Below, piece by piece: positions 1 to 6,063 of a DNA stretch of 8,067 nucleotides. Within the stretch, counting starts at the first letter, position 1; each line of letters begins with the position of its first letter. Position numbers and translations under genes: made by a program. Where the stretch lies: positions 1 to 8,067 of the forward strand of contig DAHUYY010000077.1 in the NCBI GenBank assembly GCA_027306845.1, given 5' to 3'. Source of the stretch: Vulcanimicrobiota bacterium (lineage in GTDB: Bacteria; Vulcanimicrobiota; Vulcanimicrobiia; Vulcanimicrobiales; Vulcanimicrobiaceae). Below the pieces are notes generated by a model. It had not been told where the DNA came from. It saw only the letters and a program-made list of their open reading frames with translations, and searched no databases.

Positions 1-101
1 AAAGTCTCGCGACGACGCAGATCTATACGAACGTCTCACTGGAACATATGCGACGGAGTTACGAGGAAGCGCACCCGCGCGACCGAAGCGAGGAGCGATG
101 A
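1..101 (+). CDS. XerC/XerD-type tyrosine recombinase, C-terminal end only (5' partial)
   Basis: This is the 3' end of a site-specific tyrosine recombinase; the rest lies left of the window. In frame 3 (first full codon at base 3) the sequence reads 32 residues and stops at TGA 99-101. The segment TTQIYTNVS followed by a YEEAHPR tail matches the conserved end of XerC/XerD proteins, where TTQIYTH carries the nucleophilic tyrosine and the protein ends in an AHPR-like motif; the tyrosine codon is at 24-26. Family role: XerC and XerD resolve chromosome dimers at dif during division by forming a 3'-phosphotyrosine intermediate. The AHPR tail looks more like XerC than XerD, but 32 residues cannot decide between XerC, XerD and an integrase-like paralogue. 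Its stop overlaps the start of the next gene by four bases (ATGA), suggesting co-transcription and coupled translation. Confidence 0.82.
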   Translation, partial: SLATTQIYTNVSLEHMRRSYEEAHPRDRSEER

Positions 102-817
102 AGCGAACTCTTCTTCTCCTTGCGGTCCTGCTATCGACCGCTCTCTCCGGCTGTAACGGCAGCGCACCCTACGTGCGCACGGTCGGTGAGTTGCGCCCCG
201 GCATGCGCATGGAACTCCGTGTCGCCGGAGCGCAGGTCGAGGCCTACGCGCCGCTCCCCAAACAACCGACGCAGGCCTACACGATCGAAGCAACCGCCCT
301 GGCCGCGGCGCCACCGCCGCCGAGCATCGTGCCCGACGCGCGCGGCATCGTCGTTAATGCCCCTTCGCGGCTCGCAGATCTTCTCGTACGCGTGCCGCCG
401 GGCGTCGATCTCGTCGTGCGAAGTGCGGGCGGAGATATCGATGTCAGCAATGTCGGCGGTAACGTCGACCTCGCGACGCGTCGCGGCAGCATTCATGCAT
501 TGCTCGACGGCTACGCTCGCGCCCGCGTCGGAGTCGGGAATATCACCGTCACCATGGGTGCGCTCGCGTGGCCGGGAACGCTGCATTTCCACGTCGACAA
601 GGGCGACGTCACGCTCTTCGTCGCCGCGAACGCGCATTTTCACGTGCACATGCAGACCGATCGTGGAACGATTTTTACCAACTACGGATTTCGCGGAACC
701 TCGAAAGGAACGAGCGAACGGCTCGACGGGAGCGTCGGCGCTGCGAACGGTCAGGGCATATCGATCGTCGTTCGTCAGGGCAGCATCCGCCTGTTACGGA
801 TGATGCCGCAAGCCTAG
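98..817 (+). CDS. Predicted lipoprotein with DUF4097-like (adhesin/head-GIN type) beta-repeat domain
   Basis: A 239-residue exported lipoprotein. Residues 1-19 are a type II signal peptide: MKR, a leucine-rich core, then lipobox L16-S17-G18 with C19 as the lipidated residue. Asn20 at +2 gives no Asp-type inner-membrane retention signal, so outer-membrane placement is possible. A proline-rich linker lies near 72-77. Residues about 95-235 hold short repeating strands of the form SAGGDIDV, GVGNITV, DKGDVTL, DRGTIF and RQGSIRL, the spaced G-D/S/T-I/V pattern of DUF4097-type beta-solenoid domains. Their function is not established, so none is assigned. The ATG at 98 is chosen because the signal peptide starts there. 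AGGAG at 91-95 is only two bases upstream, closer than usual, and the ATG overlaps the recombinase TGA, so re-initiation by the terminating ribosome probably helps. No catalytic motif is visible. Confidence 0.8.
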   Translation: MKRTLLLLAVLLSTALSGCNGSAPYVRTVGELRPGMRMELRVAGAQVEAYAPLPKQPTQAYTIEATALAAAPPPPSIVPDARGIVVNAPSRLADLLVRVPPGVDLVVRSAGGDIDVSNVGGNVDLATRRGSIHALLDGYARARVGVGNITVTMGALAWPGTLHFHVDKGDVTLFVAANAHFHVHMQTDRGTIFTNYGFRGTSKGTSERLDGSVGAANGQGISIVVRQGSIRLLRMMPQA

Positions 818-820
818 GCC

Positions 821-860
821 GCCGACGCTCGTCGGCCGAGCCGAGCGCTACTGTTTGTTT
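821..860. terminator. GC-rich hairpin between convergent genes, possible terminator
   Basis: The 30-base gap between the two convergent stop codons contains a perfect six-pair stem, GCCGAC (821-826) and GTCGGC (831-836), with a GCTC loop. A competing stem pairs CGCTCG (826-831) with CGAGCG (842-847) and is followed by the T-rich stretch CTGTTTGTTT (851-860), which fits termination of plus-strand transcription. On the minus strand no T run follows, so a bidirectional role is less convincing. Position supports a terminator; the weak T tract keeps confidence low. Confidence 0.35.
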
Positions 861-1741
861 CCGAAAAGCGAGCCGAGCACGTTGCCGATATTGCTCGTCC
901 CACCGACCTGCGTCTGTCCCTCCGCCGCCGGCTCGTGATAGGTCATCGATTGGATGCCGATTCGCCCCGGGCCGTAGAAACGATTCATCTGCAGCGCGAA
1001 ACCACCGACCGCCGCGCCGAGCGCACCGAGCAGCCCGCCGCCTCCCGAACTCTGTAGCACGCTGACCGTCTCCATCCGCACGTTGGAATCTTTCCAGAGC
1101 CAGCCGCCCGGCTCGACATCGAGCGTCTCACCTGCAGCGAGCGTTTTTTCGAAGACGTTTCCATAGCCGTGAATGAGGAGTACGCCCTCGCGCGCGCGCG
1201 ATACGAATCGATCGATGAAGAGACCGGTTCTTGAAAAAAGGACGTTCGCCAAGCCTTGCTGCCAATAGTAGCTGTATTCGATCTCGCCGGTCGCCAAGAG
1301 AAATTGATGCTCGCGCACGTCGACCGACTGCCCCGGTGTCAGCCGCAGGGCGACGATCTGCCCCGGTGCCTCGCGCGAGAACGCAATGTTTCCCGGGCCT
1401 TGCGCGGTGGAGATGAATATCTGTAAGCCGGCAAAGAAGCGTTGCGCCGCGTTCTGAAGGCTCATAAAGCCCAGACGGATCTGCGGTGACTTCCAGAGGA
1501 CGATGTGATGCTCGAAGTAGACCGACTCGACGCTACCGAGTTCGACGTCGACGACCGGGACGAGCTGCCCCTCGATGCGGATCGAGCAGTCGCCGATCTG
1601 GATCGTCTGCTTCGGATTATCGGTCTCGGCGACCGGTTCGGTATAGTTGCCGACGGCGGCAGCACTCGCCGCCGGGGCTCCGCAATTCGGACAGAATTTT
1701 GCCTGCGCGGGAATCGCGGCTTGGCAGGTTGGGCAATTCAT
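848..1741 (-). CDS. Zinc-ribbon AIM24 (TIGR00266/DUF124) family protein
   Basis: A 297-residue protein with two recognisable parts. Residues 3-20 form a zinc-ribbon knuckle pair, CPTC and CPNC (Cys3, 6, 17, 20), typical of the small zinc_ribbon_2 domain at the start of many bacterial proteins. Residues about 45-230 match the AIM24 beta-rich domain: an FFAGLQIF stretch near 103, then GPGNIAFS, the PGQIVAL turn near 126-132, FLLA near 147-150 and GVLLIHGYGNV near 186-196. The name comes from yeast mitochondrial AIM24; the biochemical role of bacterial members is not established. A Gly/Ala-rich hydrophobic stretch (232-250) and a low-complexity tail follow; there is no signal peptide, so the protein is probably cytosolic or membrane-associated. 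It is the last gene of the operon. Its ATG overlaps the TGA of the preceding reductase gene (ATGA), and an AGGAG sits ten bases upstream, which fixes the start. Confidence 0.85.
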   Translation of the reverse strand: MNCPTCQAAIPAQAKFCPNCGAPAASAAAVGNYTEPVAETDNPKQTIQIGDCSIRIEGQLVPVVDVELGSVESVYFEHHIVLWKSPQIRLGFMSLQNAAQRFFAGLQIFISTAQGPGNIAFSREAPGQIVALRLTPGQSVDVREHQFLLATGEIEYSYYWQQGLANVLFSRTGLFIDRFVSRAREGVLLIHGYGNVFEKTLAAGETLDVEPGGWLWKDSNVRMETVSVLQSSGGGGLLGALGAAVGGFALQMNRFYGPGRIGIQSMTYHEPAAEGQTQVGGTSNIGNVLGSLFGNKQ

Positions 1742-2709
1742 ATTGTGAGCGCTCCTTTCCGTGCATGAAGGGCTTCCAAAGATTTCATCAATCGAACGAC
1801 GGCTTCATTAAACGGCGTTGCGACGCCGGCGCGACGCCCGAGTGCGACCACCGCGCCGTTGAGGTGATCGATCTCGCTCTTGTTTCCTAACTCCAGGTCG
1901 AAGGCCATCGAGCTCTTACTCTCCGCTCCAACGGAGATCACTTCGGTGACGTACTGCCACGGATTCGCAAAGGGGAGCGCGATCTTGAGCGCGGCGGCAA
2001 CGGCTGCCGCTTCTTCTGCCAAGGACTCGGCGAGCCGGGCTGCATTGGGCTCGCGTAGAATCTCACCGGCCGTACAATCGAGAATCGCCGAAAGTGCATT
2101 GACGGCGGCGTTCGCTACGAGCTTTCCCCAGAGGTGCGGCTTGATATCGTACACCACTGCCGCGCGAAGTCGGCTTTTCGATAGCAGCGTCGCCACGGCC
2201 GCGGCGGTCGCGGCCGACGCACCGGCTGAGCCGATCAGCGTCATTCCTTGCTCGGAACTTCGCACCGCTCCCGGAGCGATCGTCTCGGCCGACTCCGTCG
2301 TGACTCCGAGAATCACCGGAACCGCACCGCCGAGTGCGGTCTTAATCGCATCTTCGTTGCCGACGCCGTTCTGAAGCGAGACGATCGCCGTGGTGGGGTT
2401 GAGCTCGCCGGCGAACGGTCGCAGCGCGCGAAGCGTGTCGACCGCTTTTACGAAGAGGAAGAGCACATCGGAAGAAAAGAGCTCGCGCGCGCGCTGCGCG
2501 ATGCGCACCTTGCGCGGCTCCCCATCGTTCACGCGCAATCCCGCGCTCTCGAGCCCCGCGCGCACCGCCTCATTCGATTCCAGAATCGTCACGTCGGCAA
2601 TTTCGGCGAGATGGCGCCCGAAGAGCGTGCCCATCGAACCGCCGCCGATCAAGCCGATACGCGGGCGCGCCTCGGCATTCTCACGGTGCATCGGTAAACT
2701 CGACTCCAT
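1738..2709 (-). CDS. panE: 2-dehydropantoate 2-reductase (ketopantoate reductase) family protein
   Basis: This 323-residue protein belongs to the PanE/ApbA family, which reduces ketopantoate to pantoate in the cytosol during pantothenate/CoA synthesis. The N-terminal Rossmann domain has the nucleotide loop GGGSMG at 22-27. Other family residues are present: Lys88 (FVKA), Asn114 (QNGVG), the catalytic-type Lys196 and Asn200 in WGKLVANAAVN, Ser267 (SSM) and Glu279 in SEIDHLNG, matching E. coli K72, N98, K176, N180, S244 and E256 by my alignment. Where E. coli has an NADPH-binding Arg31, this protein has Ser45 preceded by Glu44, so cofactor preference may differ. The start is uncertain: the ATG at 2709 has only a weak GGAA upstream, whereas Met7 (2691-2689) has GGAG twelve bases upstream and overlaps the mlaD end by 11 instead of 29 bases. 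Paralogues acting on other 2-keto acids exist, so the exact substrate is inferred. Confidence 0.85.
   Translation of the reverse strand: MESSLPMHRENAEARPRIGLIGGGSMGTLFGRHLAEIADVTILESNEAVRAGLESAGLRVNDGEPRKVRIAQRARELFSSDVLFLFVKAVDTLRALRPFAGELNPTTAIVSLQNGVGNEDAIKTALGGAVPVILGVTTESAETIAPGAVRSSEQGMTLIGSAGASAATAAAVATLLSKSRLRAAVVYDIKPHLWGKLVANAAVNALSAILDCTAGEILREPNAARLAESLAEEAAAVAAALKIALPFANPWQYVTEVISVGAESKSSMAFDLELGNKSEIDHLNGAVVALGRRAGVATPFNEAVVRLMKSLEALHARKGALTI
1752..1756 (-). promoter_or_regulatory. Ribosome binding site of the AIM24-family gene
   Basis: AGGAG on the minus strand (within GGAAAGGAGC) lies ten bases before the ATG at 1741-1739, inside the 3' end of the upstream reductase gene. Together with the ATGA overlap it supports coupled translation and this start. 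Confidence 0.65.
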
Positions 2710-4171
2710 AGACGTTCCGGCGCTGGGCGTGGAGAATATCGCGCTCGCCGAAAAAGAGCTTTACCCCCGGGGCGACGCGCAACTTCGTCGAGAGGTCGAG
2801 CATCGGCCGAGCGACGTCGTAGAGCTTCGTCGAGAACCCCAGCGTACCGCGCGAGTAATTACCGAGAACGCCGAGCCTCGAGTAGAGGATGCCGCCGCCG
2901 AAATAGAGCCCGTGCCCCACGCGCCGCACCGCTGCGAGATCGACCGTCGTCGCCCCGGAGCCCAGATCGTTCGCTCCAAAGAGCACTTGCGTCGGCGAAT
3001 CGGGCAACAAGCGTAGCGCGATCGAACTATTAGGGCCGCGCGAGGTGCCAAGCAACGGCGAGCCCCCACCAACGTGCTCGGGTGAGTACCCGCTGATGCG
3101 TATCTTGGCGGAAAAGAGCGAGAGCCGCTTCGGCAGCGCGTGCCGGTTCGCTGCTGCGCCGTGCCCGCTCCGCGGAGGATGGGTGCGCCCACCGAGCGCG
3201 CCGAGTAACGAATTCGCGCGCTGCGACGTCTCGTCGAGGTTTCGAATGGTGTCGCGGAGGCGATGTTGCATTTCGGGGTCTCCGGTGATGCTTTCCAAGT
3301 CGGTCGCCATCTTCTTCAGCTTCGAACTCGCATCGGCGATGTTCGTCGTCGTCGCGAGTACGTTGCCCTTAAAAGACGGATCGTTTGCAATACTCGCCAC
3401 GATCTGCATCGTCGAATTGAGCGCCGTTGCGGTGCCCTGAATCTGTGCCAAGGTCTCATTGAGCCGGTTGGAATTTCCGCGAACTGTTTTATCCAACGTA
3501 CTCGTCATCGAAACAATGTGGCCGCTGGCAATCGTAAGATTGCTCTGTAAATTGTCGGCGATCGCATTGCTCTGCGCGGCGAGCCGGGCCACGGCATTAC
3601 TCGCCGTTGCCGTGAGCGCGTTGGTGTTTTCAAGCGTTTGCTGGAGTTCGTCGAGTAATTTCGGTTCGCGTTTGGCGACATCGGCGAGCACGCCGTTGAG
3701 CACTTTTAATTGCCCTTGTCCCTCGGCGACCAGGTCGGCGATCGTCGCGGTATTGGTTCCTTGCGGCTGTTCGGAGATCGGCAACACGCCGGGCGCGATC
3801 ACCTCGGGTTGCTCTCCGGGCTCCGGACGGGGCGGCACGATCAGGAGACTCGGATCGCCGGTGAGCGGAGCTTGAATGAGAAACTTCGACTCGCTCGGGA
3901 TACGAACCGCCTGCCCGCCTACGTGAGGTTTGATGGCAAGGATCACATCGACCGTCGTATCGGGAAGCAGTTTTATGCTCTCGACCGTCCCGACGGAAAC
4001 GCCGCTAAAAAAGACCTGTGCGCCCGAATGGAGCCCGGCCGCGGAGCGAAAATGCACGCCGATTCGATAGCCCGCATGTCGCGTACCAAAATCGGTGATC
4101 ACGTAGAAGAACGCAAAGAGCAAGGCGATCGCCGCCAGCGCAAAGGCTCCTACTTGTGCTTGCTTTGACAT
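2681..4171 (-). CDS. mlaD: MlaD-like MCE-domain protein with long helical region and C-terminal beta domain
   Basis: This 496-residue protein is much longer than E. coli MlaD (about 180). Residues 8-25 are one transmembrane helix anchoring it in the inner membrane. Residues about 34-114 are an MCE domain, from YRIGVHFRSAAGL through GVSVGTVESI to the GDPSLLIVPP end. MCE domains assemble into rings that hold or channel lipids. A proline-rich linker (about 113-137) leads into a helical, Ala/Asn/Thr-rich region (about 142-325) with heptad character. After a basic Gly/Pro/His linker (326-350), residues 351-496 alternate in beta-strand fashion (ALRLLP, YFGGGILYSRLGVLG, GVKLFFGERDIL, VYGVEF). This layout resembles long MlaD proteins of diderm Firmicutes, whose C-terminus is thought to form an outer-membrane beta barrel. 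GGGAG-like ribosome binding sequence and a 15-base gap to mlaF place it in the transporter operon. The frame is continuous, with no sign of a frameshift. Confidence 0.88.
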   Translation of the reverse strand: MSKQAQVGAFALAAIALLFAFFYVITDFGTRHAGYRIGVHFRSAAGLHSGAQVFFSGVSVGTVESIKLLPDTTVDVILAIKPHVGGQAVRIPSESKFLIQAPLTGDPSLLIVPPRPEPGEQPEVIAPGVLPISEQPQGTNTATIADLVAEGQGQLKVLNGVLADVAKREPKLLDELQQTLENTNALTATASNAVARLAAQSNAIADNLQSNLTIASGHIVSMTSTLDKTVRGNSNRLNETLAQIQGTATALNSTMQIVASIANDPSFKGNVLATTTNIADASSKLKKMATDLESITGDPEMQHRLRDTIRNLDETSQRANSLLGALGGRTHPPRSGHGAAANRHALPKRLSLFSAKIRISGYSPEHVGGGSPLLGTSRGPNSSIALRLLPDSPTQVLFGANDLGSGATTVDLAAVRRVGHGLYFGGGILYSRLGVLGNYSRGTLGFSTKLYDVARPMLDLSTKLRVAPGVKLFFGERDILHAQRRNVYGVEFTDAP

Positions 4172-4179
4172 TCTAGGGG

Positions 4180-4184
4180 CTCCC
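4180..4184 (-). promoter_or_regulatory. Ribosome binding site of mlaD
   Basis: GGGAG on the minus strand lies eight bases before the ATG at 4171-4169, in the short gap after the mlaF stop codon. It supports the chosen mlaD start, which also gives the expected N-terminal membrane helix. Confidence 0.65.
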
Positions 4185-4186
4185 TT

Positions 4187-4945
4187 CTACACCGGTATCG
4201 GCCCAACCTCACTGCCGGTGAGGAACTGCTGAACGAATGGGTTGGTCGAGGTGCGGATTTCCTCGCGCGGACCGTAAGCGATAATCGCCCCCTCGAAGAG
4301 CATGGCGACGTAGTCGGCCATGCGGAAGATCGAGTGGAGATCGTGCGATATCACGACGGCGGTTCCGTCGAGTTTCTGGCGGAGGCGAAGAATGGTGTCG
4401 GTGATCAGGTTGGTGACGATCGGATCGAGCCCGGTCGTCGGCTCGTCGTAGAGAACGAGTTCCGGGCGCGTGACGATCGCCCGCGCAAAGCCGGCGCGCT
4501 TGAGCATGCCGCCCGAGAGTTCGTTCGGCAAGCTATCGTAGATATGCCGGAGGCCGACGCTCTCGAGTGCGTCGTCGACGATATGACGGATCTTCTCGTC
4601 GGGTAGAGCTGTATGCTCGCGTAGCGGCAGGCCGACATTCTCGCCGATCGTGAGGCTGTCGAGCAAGGCCGCGAACTGGAATGCAAGGCTGGTTTTTTGC
4701 CGGAGGTCGACGAGTTTACGCTCGGGCGTATGGCAGAGATCGTGCCCGTCGACGTAGACGTGCCCGCTCGAGGGTTCGATCAGGCCGTCGAGTAGACGAA
4801 GGATCGTCGATTTTCCGGCGCCGGAGAGGCCGACGATACAGGTAATCGCTCCGCGGACGATATCGAGGCTGCAATTCTTCAGAATGACGTGATCGCCGAA
4901 GGAGTGCGTCACATCGTCCAATCGCGCGTAGATCGATGCATCCAT
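4187..4945 (-). CDS. mlaF: MlaF-type ABC transporter ATPase
   Basis: A 252-residue cytosolic ATPase that should power the MlaE permease in phospholipid transport between the membranes. All ABC motifs are intact: Walker A GLSGAGKST at 39-47, Q-loop Gln90 in AFQFAALLDSLT, signature LSGGM at 143-147, Walker B LVLYDEP at 163-169 with the catalytic Glu168, D-loop GLD at 172-174 and the switch His201 in ISHD. The C-terminal NPFVQQFLTG followed by GP is typical of the MlaF/Ttg2A subfamily and separates it from amino-acid or metal importer ATPases. The length is normal for the family. The ATG begins three bases after the mlaE TAA; the nearest Shine-Dalgarno-like sequence (GGA) is weak and about twelve bases away, so expression probably depends on coupling to mlaE. 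Confidence 0.93.
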   Translation of the reverse strand: MDASIYARLDDVTHSFGDHVILKNCSLDIVRGAITCIVGLSGAGKSTILRLLDGLIEPSSGHVYVDGHDLCHTPERKLVDLRQKTSLAFQFAALLDSLTIGENVGLPLREHTALPDEKIRHIVDDALESVGLRHIYDSLPNELSGGMLKRAGFARAIVTRPELVLYDEPTTGLDPIVTNLITDTILRLRQKLDGTAVVISHDLHSIFRMADYVAMLFEGAIIAYGPREEIRTSTNPFVQQFLTGSEVGPIPV

Positions 4946-4948
4946 GGG

Positions 4949-5725
4949 TTAGTGCGTTCCAAAGAGCAGATAGCTCATGATGAAGTTCGTGCCGAAAATC
5001 AGAATAATGGAGATGACGACGGCGCTCGTCGTCGCCCGCCCGACCCCCGCCGCGCCGCCACGCGTCGAAAGCCCTTGGTAGCAACCGACAAAGGCGATAA
5101 TGCATGCAAAGACCAGCGCCTTCACCAATCCTTTGACGACATCGTCAAACCCGACAGCCTGGCGGGCCGAGGAAATAAACGTCGCGGGATTGATATGCGC
5201 GTAGGCCTGCGCGATCCACATGCCGCCGACGATGGAAATAATATCGGCGAAGATCGTCAGCAGCGGCAGCATAATCGCGAGCGCGAGGAGGCGCGGCACG
5301 ACGAGAAACCGGACCGGCGAGAGCCCCATCGAGCGTAATGCATCGATCTGCTCGGTCACCACCATCGAACCGATCTCGGCGGCGATCGCCGAACCGACGC
5401 GCCCCGCCACGACCACCGCGGTCAGCATCGGCCCCAATTCGCGGACCGAGGTGTAGGTAACGGCTCCTCCGACGAGGCTGCCCATTCCGAACTGCACCGC
5501 CTGCTGGGCCGATTCGAGCGAGATCACCATGCCGGTAAAGAGCGAGGTGAGCAGGACGATCAGCAACGAGCCGAGCCCCAACTCGTAGCTCTGAATGAAG
5601 GTCTCCGCATAGCGAATCTGCGCGTGGACGATCGAACGAATGCTCTCGCCGACGAGCGAAAAAATGCCGCCGAGATACTCGAGAAACGCAATCGTTCCCT
5701 CACCGAAGCGTTCGAGTATGCGCAT
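4949..5725 (-). CDS. mlaE: MlaE-type ABC transporter permease
   Basis: A 258-residue inner-membrane permease of the MlaE family (E. coli MlaE is about 260). An amphipathic N-terminal region (about 1-40) is followed by hydrophobic segments near 52-72, 100-122, 140-178 (one or two helices), 200-220 and 233-255. The family hallmark is present: ELGPMLTAVVVAGRVGSA at 96-113, then TEQIDALRSMG at 124-134, the cytosolic coupling region that contacts MlaF. As a homodimer bound to two MlaF subunits and an MCE ring it should form the lipid-moving core. It starts two bases after the stop of the coiled-coil gene; GAGG lies about 13 bases upstream, so the ribosome binding site is poor and coupling is likely. 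Direct linkage to mlaF and mlaD confirms the assignment over other permease types. Confidence 0.93.
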   Translation of the reverse strand: MRILERFGEGTIAFLEYLGGIFSLVGESIRSIVHAQIRYAETFIQSYELGLGSLLIVLLTSLFTGMVISLESAQQAVQFGMGSLVGGAVTYTSVRELGPMLTAVVVAGRVGSAIAAEIGSMVVTEQIDALRSMGLSPVRFLVVPRLLALAIMLPLLTIFADIISIVGGMWIAQAYAHINPATFISSARQAVGFDDVVKGLVKALVFACIIAFVGCYQGLSTRGGAAGVGRATTSAVVISIILIFGTNFIMSYLLFGTH

Positions 5726-5727
5726 CC

Positions 5728-6063
5728 CTAGGCCATCGCCTCATCGAGTAGGCCGAGCATCTCGCCGATATTCTCCAAGCGTTTGACGGCTACATTTCGC
5801 TCGGCCTGGAAGTTTAGTTGAGCCTGTGCGAGCTCCGATAGGCGCCGGTCGAGATCGCGAAGTTGCGCGCGCGTCTGAACGTCGAAGCCCGCAAAATATC
5901 GTCGCAATGCCTTTCGGTACGCTTCTTCAAGAGCTTCGGGCGGATTCTCCGATTCGATCGCTTTTCCGATGCGTTGATGGAGCGATCGCATCGACGGATC
6001 GCTAAAGTGAAAGCGATCGGCTCGCTCGTAGAGAGCGCGGAGATCAGCTTCCACGCGTGCCAT
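5728..6063 (-). CDS. Small charged coiled-coil protein of unknown function
   Basis: I do not recognise a family for this 111-residue protein. It is almost entirely helical and highly charged, with no signal peptide, transmembrane segment or cysteine. Predicted segments are an N-terminal helix (1-17), a DPS turn at 22-24, a helix at about 25-38, an ENPP break at 39-42, and a long helix from about 43 to 110. Heptad-like spacing is clearest at 65-105 (LRDLDRRLSEL, LNFQAERNVAVKRLENIGEML). A longer reading frame reaches up to 6150, but the ATG at 6063 is preferred: AGAGG sits nine bases upstream, and the longer form would overlap rph by over 100 bases with unpatterned sequence. As placed it overlaps rph by 20 bases and ends two bases before mlaE. 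It is not a STAS protein, so it is not an MlaB homologue. A scaffold or regulator for the neighbouring transporter is conceivable but unproven. Confidence 0.75.
   Translation of the reverse strand: MARVEADLRALYERADRFHFSDPSMRSLHQRIGKAIESENPPEALEEAYRKALRRYFAGFDVQTRAQLRDLDRRLSELAQAQLNFQAERNVAVKRLENIGEMLGLLDEAMA

Noticed and set aside
36..314. Minus-strand frame of 92 codons at the left edge
   Set aside because: It is arginine-rich and unpatterned, and lies opposite both the recombinase end and the well-supported lipoprotein signal peptide; it is an antisense shadow of GC-rich coding sequence.
568..1065. Plus-strand frame of 165 codons across the convergent gene boundary
   Set aside because: It crosses both stop codons of better-supported genes and is dominated by arginine and serine, as expected for a wrong frame in GC-rich DNA.
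1505..1890. Plus-strand frames opposite the AIM24 gene start and the reductase end
   Set aside because: Both are antisense to genes with clear conserved motifs and have no own motif or ribosome binding site that I could identify.
2761..3192. Alternative minus-strand frame of 143 codons inside mlaD, raising the idea of a frameshift that splits off the C-terminal domain
   Set aside because: The mlaD frame itself runs on with sensible beta-strand patterning through 351-496, while the alternative frame is rich in Arg/Cys/Ser and has no pattern.
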